NCBI RefSeq assembly: GCF_000025725.1
Contig: NC_013943.1
Location: forward strand, 2,356,001-2,420,000
DNA: 64,000 nucleotides
Direction of reading: 5' to 3'
Source: Denitrovibrio acetiphilus DSM 12809
GTDB taxonomy: Bacteria; Chrysiogenota; Deferribacteres; Deferribacterales; Geovibrionaceae
A program made the position numbers and the translations under genes. Under the pieces are notes generated by a model. That model was not told the DNA's origin. It saw nothing but the letters and a program-made list of their open reading frames with translations, and did no database searches. This document shows positions 17,604-26,131 of this stretch, piece by piece (the stretch's first letter is position 1; each line of letters opens with the position of its first letter).

Positions 17604-19004
17604 ATGCTTGAGAATAAATCATGGCAGTCTGAAATACAAGCGGCATTGTGGAAAGAATTTGAGATATTCCGAGTAATGAAGGCTTTGCAACTGCGTACAA
17701 TTGCCTATAGGTGCGGTATTTCAAAGAATCAGGGCGTCGAGCCGTTTTCGATTCTTGTGGCTTTAGTTTTTCTGACTTTTCTCGGTAAGAGCGTTCACCA
17801 TTTTGTTTCCCATTGCCGGAACAGTCTATTTGATTTAGGCGGTAAAGATGTTTTTTATCGTTTAAGTACACGTACAAGTATCAATTGGCGGCGTTTTATG
17901 ATGGATATATCGCTTAATGTGATCAGATATTTCAAATCATTCAGCAGCTGGCAGCAGCGTGTTCTTGTAATTGATGACACAGTAATTCAGAAAGCCGGCA
18001 AAAAGATAGAAGAAGTATCATGGGTGTTTGACCATAGCAAAGGTAAAAGCGTGAAAGGCTTCAGTGCTGTTGTGCTTGGCTGGAGTGATCGTGCGTCATT
18101 TGTCCCTGTAGATTTTGCTTTGCAGCGAAGCAGCAGAAAAGTATTCAAACAATCGACAGAAATTGAAATGGATAAGCGGATGCTGGCGTGGCATCGTCGA
18201 CAGGAAGCAGTAAAAGACAAACCAACACTGGTAAAGGAAATGCTTAAACGGGCGAAACAGAAGGGTCTGGATGCTGGGGCTGTTCTGTTTGACAGCTGGT
18301 ACTGTATGCCGAGGCTGGTGTCGTCAATTTATAATGAGATAGGCTATGACGTGATTGCCATGCTTAAAACTACACCGACATTGACTGTTGCTGTAAATGG
18401 CAAGGTATACTCAACCAAACGCTTATGGGAATGTGTTGTTCCAGATTTGATTAAGGCAACAGTAACAATTGGCAAAGATCGGGTGTCTGTATCTTCCATC
18501 AATGCTTTTTTCGGTTCAACTCTGGTTAAGCTGGTCTTCTGTCAGCCATCTGAGAAAAGTAAATCAAAGAAGCCTATTATTCTACTGTCTACGGATACAT
18601 CTTTGACATCGGCAAAAATAATTGAAACCTATGGTCAGCGTTGGGCAGTAGAAGTGTTGTTTAAAGATGCCAAGAGCAAGCTTTTCTTTGGGAAAAATCA
18701 ATCCAGAACCTTTGAGGCTACTATTTGCTTCCTAACACTATCGCTCGTTAGGTTTATCATCCTGAGCTATATGGAACGGATAAATGGTGATTTCCGTCAC
18801 AAAGGCAGTCTGTATGAGGGTCTGCGTTATGAGGTCGAAGAACTGAATATTCTGGCGTTTATGGAAAAATTCATAAACCGATTATTATCAATAATTGATG
18901 GAGCAAAGGAAACATTTACAGTTTTTATGAATAAATTGGCTGGAATACAGGAAATGGTAAGGCTTTCAATACAGAATCTGATGTTTCAAAGGTGCGAAAC
19001 TTGA
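17604..19004 (+). CDS. IS4-family DDE transposase
   Basis: 466 residues. The DDE residues are visible: first Asp in VLVIDDTVIQKAGKK, second in VLFDSWYCMP, and Glu within the YREK signature YGQRWAVEVLFKDAK (Y-2-R-3-E-6-K), which defines the IS4 family. It cuts and pastes the element. The ATG follows an AAGGAGA site at about 17588, and the stop lies inside the right inverted repeat. All catalytic parts look intact, so the element may still move. Confidence 0.93.
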   Translation: MLENKSWQSEIQAALWKEFEIFRVMKALQLRTIAYRCGISKNQGVEPFSILVALVFLTFLGKSVHHFVSHCRNSLFDLGGKDVFYRLSTRTSINWRRFMMDISLNVIRYFKSFSSWQQRVLVIDDTVIQKAGKKIEEVSWVFDHSKGKSVKGFSAVVLGWSDRASFVPVDFALQRSSRKVFKQSTEIEMDKRMLAWHRRQEAVKDKPTLVKEMLKRAKQKGLDAGAVLFDSWYCMPRLVSSIYNEIGYDVIAMLKTTPTLTVAVNGKVYSTKRLWECVVPDLIKATVTIGKDRVSVSSINAFFGSTLVKLVFCQPSEKSKSKKPIILLSTDTSLTSAKIIETYGQRWAVEVLFKDAKSKLFFGKNQSRTFEATICFLTLSLVRFIILSYMERINGDFRHKGSLYEGLRYEVEELNILAFMEKFINRLLSIIDGAKETFTVFMNKLAGIQEMVRLSIQNLMFQRCET

Positions 19005-19005
19005 G
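18989..19005. repeat. Right terminal inverted repeat of the IS
   Basis: Reverse complement reads CTCAAGTTTCGCACCTT and matches the left end (17480-17496) at 16 of 17 bases. The transposase stop codon is inside it. The second 7-bp target copy follows at 19006-19012. Confidence 0.85.
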
Positions 19006-19159
19006 ACAGTAAGTTTTCCGGCAAGAGCGACAGTGAAGGTTTACTCCGGCTGGGAAGCATGAAGTCAGGAACCTATGCCCTGAAAATAACAAAAGACGGA
19101 TATACAGACACAGACAAAGACAGTATCAGCAACGATTACTTTACGGTGCAGTGACAGCT

Positions 19160-20155
19160 ATGGAAAACGAAGGATATCTTACACCTGAAATATACATCAG
19201 CAAGGATACATTCCAGCCGAAAGGCGTTTGTTACGGAAATATCTGCAAGCAAAGCAACATGAGCGTCCGTGAAAAAATGATTATGCAGTCCCTCCCCCTT
19301 TATGTAAACGGCAGAAAAATCGGAGATGCAGAAACCATAAGCGGCAGGCAGACCGACATAAAAGTTTACCTGACTGACGGGAATTTCGGCAGGCAGAACA
19401 TGAGCGTCTTCATTATGCCATCAGGGGCAAATGCTGACTGCATGAATGCCGTACCGCCATGCCGTGACTTTGTATCCGCTGATGGTGCGAAATGGCACAG
19501 GAGCGGTGACTTTATACTGGCGGAGATGCCCCTTGCAGAACACTCTGCTGTTGAAGGTTTTCAAACCATATACCCTGAAAACTCAATCAGATTTGACACT
19601 GTACCCCACATCGGAAAAGCGGACGGAGTGGATGTTGTACTCACATTTGATGACGGGGGGTTCACCTATCACAAAACATCACTGTCAGACAAATACCTTA
19701 TCCCCGGAGAGATAGCATATGTCTCTTATAAAATGCGCGGGGTGGACGGATATTATACTCTTGGTTTCATAGACTTTCAGACCAACATATTCACCAGCGC
19801 TACTTTCATCGGGTGCGGGCTTGTACAGAAAACCAAGGTTTATAAAAACCCGCTCAGACCGAAGCTGGGATACACATATATATACCTTCCTTACGAAGGG
19901 GGCGAAGGGGAGCTTTTCAGAAACGAATGGGCTTTCGAAAAAGACTACCGCTGCCTTGTAGACTACAGAGGGGAAAAATACTGGCTGAAGTCAATTGATT
20001 TTGCCGAATACCTAATAGGCGAAAGGGTGATAATCGTCAAAGAGACCGATGAGATGCCCCTGCTGCCGAAAGAAGAACTCACACACAAGGATGCAGACAC
20101 AACACTTTCTGAAGACAATGACATGATAGTCCCCGAACTTTTTTATCAGAGGTAG
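19160..20155 (+). CDS. Virion-cassette protein, unknown
   Basis: 332 residues, beta-rich, no membrane segment. It contains VDVVLTFDDGGFTYHKTSLS and many aromatic/glycine turns (YYTLGFIDFQT, YTYIYLPYEGGEG), consistent with a fibre, spike or baseplate part. A GTG at 19151 overlapping the previous stop could also be the start; I prefer the ATG at 19160, though neither has a strong site. I do not recognise the family. Confidence 0.5.
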   Translation: MENEGYLTPEIYISKDTFQPKGVCYGNICKQSNMSVREKMIMQSLPLYVNGRKIGDAETISGRQTDIKVYLTDGNFGRQNMSVFIMPSGANADCMNAVPPCRDFVSADGAKWHRSGDFILAEMPLAEHSAVEGFQTIYPENSIRFDTVPHIGKADGVDVVLTFDDGGFTYHKTSLSDKYLIPGEIAYVSYKMRGVDGYYTLGFIDFQTNIFTSATFIGCGLVQKTKVYKNPLRPKLGYTYIYLPYEGGEGELFRNEWAFEKDYRCLVDYRGEKYWLKSIDFAEYLIGERVIIVKETDEMPLLPKEELTHKDADTTLSEDNDMIVPELFYQR

Positions 20156-20157
20156 AT

Positions 20158-21228
20158 ATGGCAGACAAAATTGCAAATAAAAACACCTTCGCCCCTGTGG
20201 ATCAGATCGGATACATGCAGGGAAAAGTATTAAGAGTCGATTTCGAAAAAGACTTACTCGATGTTGAAATAAACGGTATGACCTACAAAGGGATCCCGTC
20301 ATTTTACAACTGTCCGGCTTCCGGTGATGTCAGGCGGGACGGGTCACTTACAGGCTCATCAGCAGCATTTACAAGGGGCGACGATGTCGTTGTGCGCATG
20401 TTTAATAAGGCCCCTTCACATGTCACAGGTTTTACAGCCGACATGTGGCCCTGTGTAAAGACTCCGGCATTCATCTTCACTCAGACTGAAACATATGCCT
20501 ACGATATTCAGACTGAAACATTTTCTGCACCTATGCCGGAACGCTTTTCTGACCGGTACATGGGACTGGACAAAAAACCTTGCGCAGCTGAACGGACATC
20601 ATATATCAATGACGACAACGCACAGCTTTCAGATGGTTTTGTAATCATAGAGCAGGACTGGACAGATGAAAGGTGGAACAGGGACACAAGATTCTACTAT
20701 GGTTCAGAGTTGGTCTATCAGACATATAACAATGAAACCTTTAATAATGTCTTCAACGGAACGAGATCTAATATCTTCGGCACATTCATACAACCGGATA
20801 CGCTATGGGGGTGTATGGTCTATCAGGTCAACACTTTTTATGACTGGAAGCCTTCAGTATCCGGCAGAGTAACAGCAGATTATTATATATACAGCTCTGC
20901 GGGGCTTCACACAAAGATAGCTTCAGCAGAATGCATCGTCAGCGGTCAGTCCTCTGAGGCTGACGGTGAAGTTGTTGAAAATGTTTCATGCCACAGTCTT
21001 TACGATCAATATGCCGGAGAAATGCTTGTAGTGGACATCTCTGTATTCAAGGCAGATTCGTTCAGCTCTGACGGCAGCACGAACAAAGTCGAGAGCAGCG
21101 ACATGAACAGACGCGCTTTTCTGCTTATTACAGAAGGGACTGATGAGCCTGACTGTAAAGTTTTCAGCATCAAAAATGATTCATCTATATCACAAGGCGA
21201 TTACGGCATTTTCGTTAAAAGCAGATAA
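20158..21228 (+). CDS. Virion-cassette protein with OB-fold-like N-terminus
   Basis: 356 residues. The first ~85 residues (GYMQGKVLRVDFEKDLLDVE, then FTRGDDVVVRMFN) look like the OB-fold entry domain of baseplate/spike (gpV-like) proteins. The rest is Ser/Tyr/Asn-rich beta sequence with TETYAYDIQTETFSAPMPER. The ATG is 3 bases after the preceding stop. A spike-like role is a guess. Confidence 0.5.
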   Translation: MADKIANKNTFAPVDQIGYMQGKVLRVDFEKDLLDVEINGMTYKGIPSFYNCPASGDVRRDGSLTGSSAAFTRGDDVVVRMFNKAPSHVTGFTADMWPCVKTPAFIFTQTETYAYDIQTETFSAPMPERFSDRYMGLDKKPCAAERTSYINDDNAQLSDGFVIIEQDWTDERWNRDTRFYYGSELVYQTYNNETFNNVFNGTRSNIFGTFIQPDTLWGCMVYQVNTFYDWKPSVSGRVTADYYIYSSAGLHTKIASAECIVSGQSSEADGEVVENVSCHSLYDQYAGEMLVVDISVFKADSFSSDGSTNKVESSDMNRRAFLLITEGTDEPDCKVFSIKNDSSISQGDYGIFVKSR

Positions 21229-21239
21229 AGGGGCACAAT

Positions 21240-21326
21240 ATGAATCATAAAACAGATGCAGGTTTTTTCTGCCTTGCAATGAACAGGTCAGAAGCAAGGC
21301 GCACTTCTCAAGAGGAGGACATATGA
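21240..21326 (+). CDS. Possible 28-residue small ORF
   Basis: Reads MNHKTDAGFFCLAMNRSEAR and eight more residues, with an AAAGGGGC site upstream. It ends in an ATGA overlap with the next gene, which suggests translational coupling. No family is known; it may only be a leader. Confidence 0.3.
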   Translation: MNHKTDAGFFCLAMNRSEARRTSQEEDI

Positions 21327-21553
21327 GTATTGAAATATCGGATATTATACAAACGGTGGGAAGCGTTGCCAGCCTTGTCCTTATACCTATATGGCGTTCA
21401 ATAAACTGCCTGCGGGACAGCCAGAACAAAACAAACGTCATACTTGCCAGAGACTATGTTACTAAAAAGGAATGCCAGCATAAACACAACCTGCTCCACA
21501 CCGACATCGTCAGAATACACGGGAGAATAGACGAAAAAACTCCCCGCAGATAG
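21323..21553 (+). CDS. Small membrane-anchored cassette protein (holin/DUF2730-like)
   Basis: 76 residues. It begins with a hydrophobic helix (IIQTVGSVASLVLIPIW) followed by a charged helix (ARDYVTKKECQHKHNLLHTD). This layout is typical of small phage proteins in lysis cassettes or of membrane anchors with a short coiled coil. An AGAGGAGG site precedes the ATG. No endolysin gene is nearby, so lysis is unproven. It is the last gene of the cassette. Confidence 0.5.
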   Translation: MSIEISDIIQTVGSVASLVLIPIWRSINCLRDSQNKTNVILARDYVTKKECQHKHNLLHTDIVRIHGRIDEKTPRR

Positions 21554-21731
21554 ACACAAACAAAGCACAGCGGGCAGTATGAGCGAAACCATAGGTATAC
21601 TTGCCCGCCTATATCGGCTGATTAATTTTTAAACACTGCCTGAGCACAATTTATTCATCGCAAATATTCATTATGCACAATGCTTGTGTCCCCGCCCTTG
21701 CCATGGTGGTAATCCCTTTAATAAAACAAAC

Positions 21732-21747
21732 TGGCACAGCTTTTGTT
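21732..21747 (+). promoter_or_regulatory. Sigma54-type promoter before glnK
   Basis: TGGCACAGCTTTTGTT matches the -24/-12 consensus TGGCAC-N5-TTGCW except for one base (GT in place of GC). It lies 42 bases upstream of the glnK ATG. glnK-amtB operons are often under sigma54/NtrC control by nitrogen supply. Confidence 0.55.
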
Positions 21748-21767
21748 ATTAGTAAGTGCGAACCTAG

Positions 21768-22127
<360 letters not shown>

Positions 22128-22143
22128 TTACGGAGGAACAGAA

Positions 22144-23475
22144 ATGATAAGAAAGATACTTACAACACTTATTCTGACAGGGCTTGCAGCCACAGCTTTT
22201 GCTGCGGAAGAGCCTGTTACACTCGAGACACTCAGCAATGATATTGCATCCGTGCAGGCCAATGCTGACTGGCTCTGGACGCTGATAGCAGCTTTTATGG
22301 TTTTCTTTATGCAGCTCGGTTTTGCTATGGTGGAATCAGGTTTTACCAGAGCAAAGAATGCTGTAAACATCATAATGAAAAACCTTATGGATTTTTCCAT
22401 AGGCGCACTTGCTTTCTGGGCAGTTGGTTTCGCCCTGATGTTTGGTGCTACCACAACTGGTTTCTTTGGGACTGAGGGTTTCTTTATATCCAGCTGGGAT
22501 CCAAGTGACAACTGGACACTCTGCTTCTGGATATTCCAGACCGTCTTCTGTGCAACAGCCGCTACAATCGTTTCAGGGGCTATGGCAGAAAGGGCTAACT
22601 TTAAAGCTTACATACTTTTCTCTGCTATTATGACAGCACTTATATACCCTATATTCGGCAGCTGGGCATGGGGCTCACTCTTCCATGGTGAAGGCTGGCT
22701 GGAGAAAATAGGTTTTATAGATTTTGCAGGTTCCACTGTCGTTCACTCTGTTGGCGGCTGGGCAGCTCTCGCGGGCGCTATCGTTCTCGGACCCAGAATC
22801 GGCAAATTCACAAAAGACGGGAAAATCAGAGCTATCCCCGGACACAATATACCAATAGCAACAATCGGTGTTTTTGTCCTCTGGTTTGGTTGGTACGGAT
22901 TTAACGTCGGTTCTGAAACTGCTGCCGACACTGCTCTGCCTCTCATCGCAGTAAACACTACTCTTGCCCCTGCTGCTGCTATCATGTCCGCAATGTGGCT
23001 GACATATTTCTTTTACAAAAAGTTTGATGCAGGTATGGCACTCAATGGTGCTCTTGCAGGGCTTGTCGGTATCACAGCCGGCTGTGCAAATGTTACTCCT
23101 GCATACGCAGTCCTCATAGGTATTATTGCCGGTGTTGTTGTTGTTTTCTCTGTTCAGTTTTTTGAAAAAATCAAAATTGATGACCCGGTCGGTGCTATCT
23201 CTGTCCACGGTGTATGTGGTGCATGGGGTACACTTGCGGCAGGTCTTTTCAACTACAACTTCGAAACAGGAGCTGTTGAACCTGTTATTCTGTCTCAGGT
23301 AATAGGTATAGCTGCTGCTTTCGCATGGGCTTTCCCTGTGTCATTCATCGTATTTAAAATAGTGAACTCCATTATCAAAGTACGTGTTTCCGAGCAGGAA
23401 GAGCTTGAAGGTCTCGACTTCCATGAGCACGGAATCGATGCTTACCCTGAATATTCAAGATCTTATATAAAATAA
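22144..23475 (+). CDS. amtB: Ammonium transporter AmtB
   Basis: 443 residues with a signal-like N-terminus (MIRKILTTLILTGLAATAFA) and about 11 membrane helices. Amt signatures include FMQLGFAMVESGFTRAKNA, DFAGSTVVHSVGGWAALAG (pore His) and the second pore-His region GAISVHGVCGAWGT. It conducts ammonium across the inner membrane. It shares an operon with glnK, whose product gates it. ATG at 22144 follows a GGAGG site. A strong terminator follows. Confidence 0.95.
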   Translation: MIRKILTTLILTGLAATAFAAEEPVTLETLSNDIASVQANADWLWTLIAAFMVFFMQLGFAMVESGFTRAKNAVNIIMKNLMDFSIGALAFWAVGFALMFGATTTGFFGTEGFFISSWDPSDNWTLCFWIFQTVFCATAATIVSGAMAERANFKAYILFSAIMTALIYPIFGSWAWGSLFHGEGWLEKIGFIDFAGSTVVHSVGGWAALAGAIVLGPRIGKFTKDGKIRAIPGHNIPIATIGVFVLWFGWYGFNVGSETAADTALPLIAVNTTLAPAAAIMSAMWLTYFFYKKFDAGMALNGALAGLVGITAGCANVTPAYAVLIGIIAGVVVVFSVQFFEKIKIDDPVGAISVHGVCGAWGTLAAGLFNYNFETGAVEPVILSQVIGIAAAFAWAFPVSFIVFKIVNSIIKVRVSEQEELEGLDFHEHGIDAYPEYSRSYIK

Positions 23476-23494
23476 GACTCCTCATACAAACACT

Positions 23495-23529
23495 AAAAAA
23501 AACCCGCTTACTTTTAAGCGGGTTTTTTT
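23495..23529 (+). terminator. Intrinsic terminator of glnK-amtB
   Basis: The stem ACCCGCTTA / TAAGCGGGT with a CTTT loop is followed by seven T. It is nearly symmetric, with A bases before it, so it may also work from the other strand. Confidence 0.85.
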
Positions 23530-23563
23530 ATGCTCATTAATAAAGCCCATTTAAAAATGTAAT

Positions 23564-23592
23564 GAAAAAGGCCCGCTCAATTGAGCAGGCCT
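23564..23592 (-). terminator. Intrinsic terminator of the repressor-like gene
   Basis: On the minus strand, AGGCCTGCTCAATTGAGC continues into GGGCCT and then TTTTT. The stem has one A-C mismatch. It lies 38 bases after the stop of the gene at 23630-24451. Confidence 0.8.
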
Positions 23593-23629
23593 GTGATATC
23601 CATAATAAAAATAGATTTAAATTACTGGA

Positions 23630-24451
23630 TTACAGTTTGACAGCGTGCCAGTGGAGTTTATAAACCCTGCATCCTGCCGCGAGTTCGTCATCTTTTTGAT
23701 AAGTGACGGGTGCACCAGCACCGACTTCAGGAGCCATTATAATGTTCCCACCGGAAAGGAACGCTCTCATAAACTTCAATGAATCAGTATCAAAATAGAG
23801 AACAACATCTCTGTCATCAATAAGGTCTAGGGACACCTTTTCGATATATAAGATATCAGTTTCATTGACTTTCGGTGCAAAACGTCCGTCATTAACGTAC
23901 GCCCAGAATGCACCCTTTTCCATCTCACATCTGCCGTCTTCAACATCAGCTAGGGATATCTCAATACCTGGAACAGAAGGTTCGTAAACAACTGCCTCAT
24001 TTTCAGCGGCAACACTTTGCTGTGCTCCCTGCTCAAAAGAATAGCCTTCTTCTGCACCGATGAGATCCGCTACACTACACGTAAGACATGAAGCGAGATT
24101 CTCGATTAAATCTCTCTCAAATTCACCGTATCCAAGCTCGATTCTTGTCAAAGCCTGAACATCCATTTTAGCAACAGCAGCCAGATCGTTTTTGGTGAAA
24201 CCCCTTTTCTCTCTCATTTTTTTAATGTTTTCGCCGGTCTCTTTTGTGTTTTTGATATTGTCGCCATAAGCGAAATAGTCAAGTTTGACTTCCAGAAATC
24301 TGGCAATCCTGGAAAGAGTCTCGAGATCCGGCTCTCTGCTACCGCTAAGGTAATTTGAAAGCCTTGAAGGAGAAAGCCCCACAGCCCGACATACGTCAAC
24401 CTGTTTAATCCCCTTACGTTTAATCAGTTTCCTAATCTTGTTTCCCAACAT
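23630..24451 (-). CDS. Two-HTH repressor-like protein with degenerate S24 domain
   Basis: 273 residues. Two XRE-type HTH domains stand in tandem: residues 1-60 (KQVDVCRAVGLSPSRLSNYL) and 72-132 (FTKNDLAAVAKMDVQALTRI). The C-terminal ~90 residues follow the LexA/CI S24 fold (FWAYVNDGRFAPKVNETDIL, DRDVVLYFDTDSLKFMRAF). The usual catalytic Ser-Met is replaced by R190-F191, though a Lys is kept at 226. It therefore probably cannot cleave itself. The fold may instead serve dimerisation or sensing. It is convergent with amtB and has its own terminator. Targets unknown. Confidence 0.75.
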   Translation of the reverse strand: MLGNKIRKLIKRKGIKQVDVCRAVGLSPSRLSNYLSGSREPDLETLSRIARFLEVKLDYFAYGDNIKNTKETGENIKKMREKRGFTKNDLAAVAKMDVQALTRIELGYGEFERDLIENLASCLTCSVADLIGAEEGYSFEQGAQQSVAAENEAVVYEPSVPGIEISLADVEDGRCEMEKGAFWAYVNDGRFAPKVNETDILYIEKVSLDLIDDRDVVLYFDTDSLKFMRAFLSGGNIIMAPEVGAGAPVTYQKDDELAAGCRVYKLHWHAVKL

Positions 24452-24797
24452 AGTTACATACTACCTCAATATTATTGCTCAGTAAATCAACTATTCGCAA
24501 AACGAAGAAATATAGTAAACGATCCGTGTACCATATTTTACTCATTTTCTGCTTGATAAACTGATATATGAACAACTGAAGCAAGAAAAAATTCAATAAT
24601 GAATCGTATGTACACTCTATAGCCAAATTTGTTTCTGTAAATTACTATATCCGTAAAATAGTATTTCACAATGTTTTTTTTACGAAAAATGAAACATACA
24701 ACACAGTTCCGCAATTTATCACACGACAGCAAAATTTTACACCAAGAGACGAAACATATTATGAAGACATTTGTGCGTTTTAGTGTTATTAGAAATT
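24452..24797. other. AT-rich divergent intergenic region
   Basis: 346 bases between the repressor-like gene and the motility operon. It holds the promoters of both but I cannot place them with confidence. TTCGCAAAACGAA at 24491-24503 is a short inverted repeat about 40 bases upstream of the repressor gene and could be its operator. I see no gene or RNA here. Confidence 0.4.
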
Positions 24798-25235
24798 ATG
24801 ATTGAGCGAATCAGGGTAAAAATCAAAAAGATACTATTGCTGGACTGCACGCCAAACCGTATTGCTGCTGCGGCTGCTATGGGTATATTTGTCGGTTTTT
24901 CACCCTACATAGGGTTTCATACAATGCTGGCTATAGGGATGTCTTTCATATTCAACCTGCCTCTTTACCCTCTTATTGTCGGCGCATACATAACAAACCC
25001 GCTCACTTTCATCCCCATTTATACTATCTGCTACAAATTCGGAGAATACGTCACAGGCACAACTGCGGAAATACCTTTGGACTTCGCTGATATGTCTCTC
25101 AACACTATCCTCACCACAGCAAAAAACTTTGCTATCCCCTTTTTTGTCGGAGCACATTTGCTGGGCTTGATTATTGGTGCAATTACATATATCCTTACAT
25201 ATTACTTAGTTAAAAAGTACAAGGACAGCGTTTAA
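24798..25235 (+). CDS. DUF2062 membrane protein
   Basis: 145 residues. Pattern RIKVKIKKILLLDCTPNRIA-type start, then AAAAMGIFVGFSPYIGFHT and AYITNPLTFIPIYTICYKFG, is the DUF2062 family, with about three membrane helices. Its function is not known. It stops one base before the MinD/FlhG-like gene and probably heads that operon. I chose the ATG at 24798; the only longer start is a TTG at 24771. Confidence 0.8.
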   Translation: MIERIRVKIKKILLLDCTPNRIAAAAAMGIFVGFSPYIGFHTMLAIGMSFIFNLPLYPLIVGAYITNPLTFIPIYTICYKFGEYVTGTTAEIPLDFADMSLNTILTTAKNFAIPFFVGAHLLGLIIGAITYILTYYLVKKYKDSV

Positions 25236-25236
25236 T

Positions 25237-26121
25237 ATGGCAGAAATTCTCGCAGTAGCCAGCGGCAAAGGCGGAGTTGGAAAAAGCTTTTTCTCATCCA
25301 GCATTTCTATGTCGTTAAAATATGCTGGAAACGACACACTTCTTGTTGATGCTGATCTCGGCGGTGCAAACCTTCATGACTTTGTTGGGCTTAAAGTTCC
25401 CGGTCTGGGGCTTTATGAATTTCTCAAAGACAAAGTTGACATACAAAAAGTTATAACGAATTCCCCTGCCGGAATTGACTTTATAGGCGGCTCCAGTGAT
25501 GTTCTGGGCATGGCTCATATCACTAATTTTGAAAAACTTAAAGTGTTGAATAAATTAAAGAAGCTTGATTATAAATATGTCCTGCTTGACCTTGGAGCGG
25601 GGACAAGTTTTAACACTGTGGATTTCTTCAACTTTGCCGATAAAAAAATCGTAATAATGAATTCCGAACCCACAGCAATAGAGAATTCCTACGGTTTCCT
25701 GAAAGTTGCACTCTATAGAAAAATTGAGCTGTATCTCAGAAAAAATCCTACAGCAGCAGATATCTGCAAAAGACTGCATACCAGAAGCATGCAGTACCCT
25801 AATATTACAAGCATATTCAAAGACCTATCAGCCGCAGATCCTGTCGCAGCTGAAGAAGTACGTCATATAGTAGACGAGTTCAGGGTCGGCATAATTTTAA
25901 ATCTGATCAGAACACGTAAAGAACTTAATGTTTTTTACGGTTTTGAAAGTATTACTAAAAAATATCTTGGTATAAATATTGAAAAATTAGGTTTTATACC
26001 ATATGATATAAGCGTGAGCGAAAGCATAAAGCTTTTGAAGCCGTATTACTTAAACAATATGAAAAGTGATGTGTCGAAATGCATTGACGACATCCGAAGC
26101 CATATTATAACAAAGCTTTAA
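25237..26121 (+). CDS. MinD/ParA-family ATPase, FlhG-like
   Basis: 294 residues with the deviant Walker A motif SGKGGVGKS at the N-terminus, DADLGGANLHDFVGL (Walker A' region) and DLGAGTSFNTVDFF (Walker B). The closest type is FlhG/YlxH, which regulates flagellar number and place. The following CheW and CheZ genes support a motility role. No amphipathic C-terminal MinD helix is obvious. ParA-like function for another cargo is possible. Confidence 0.8.
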   Translation: MAEILAVASGKGGVGKSFFSSSISMSLKYAGNDTLLVDADLGGANLHDFVGLKVPGLGLYEFLKDKVDIQKVITNSPAGIDFIGGSSDVLGMAHITNFEKLKVLNKLKKLDYKYVLLDLGAGTSFNTVDFFNFADKKIVIMNSEPTAIENSYGFLKVALYRKIELYLRKNPTAADICKRLHTRSMQYPNITSIFKDLSAADPVAAEEVRHIVDEFRVGIILNLIRTRKELNVFYGFESITKKYLGINIEKLGFIPYDISVSESIKLLKPYYLNNMKSDVSKCIDDIRSHIITKL

Positions 26122-26131
26122 GGGGTGCCAG

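Larger units (their letters stand above)
17480..19005 (+). mobile_element. IS4-family insertion sequence, complete
   Basis: 1526 bases. Terminal inverted repeats: CTCAAGTTTCGCATCTT at 17480 and, on the other strand, CTCAAGTTTCGCACCTT ending at 19005 (16 of 17 match). A perfect 7-bp duplication (ACAGTAA) flanks it. It encodes one intact transposase. The clean duplication and ends point to a recent insertion. Its bases also look less AC-rich than the cassette around it. I cannot name the exact IS. Confidence 0.93.
16896..19154 (+). pseudogene. Virion-cassette gene split by an IS4-family element
   Basis: The 5' part (16896-17479) encodes 194 residues ending ...GASVYINS. The 3' part (19013-19154) continues in the same frame with KFSGKSDSEGLLRLGSMKSG and so on to TGA at 19152. 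Removing the IS and one target-duplication copy (1533 bases) gives one uninterrupted frame of 241 codons. The region across the insertion is a carboxypeptidase-regulatory/CnaB-like beta sandwich (VRDACTRETISGASVYIN ... GTYALKITKDGY), a common adhesion module. The N-terminal part shares the V-x-Y-x-T-x-Y-x-L module. As it stands the gene makes only a 200-residue protein ending inside the IS, lacking half of the C-terminal domain. Confidence 0.9.

Noticed and set aside
17480-19005. IS element as the vehicle that brought the cassette
   Set aside because: The IS sits inside one cassette gene with its own 7-bp duplication, so it arrived after the cassette; no second copy bounds the region.
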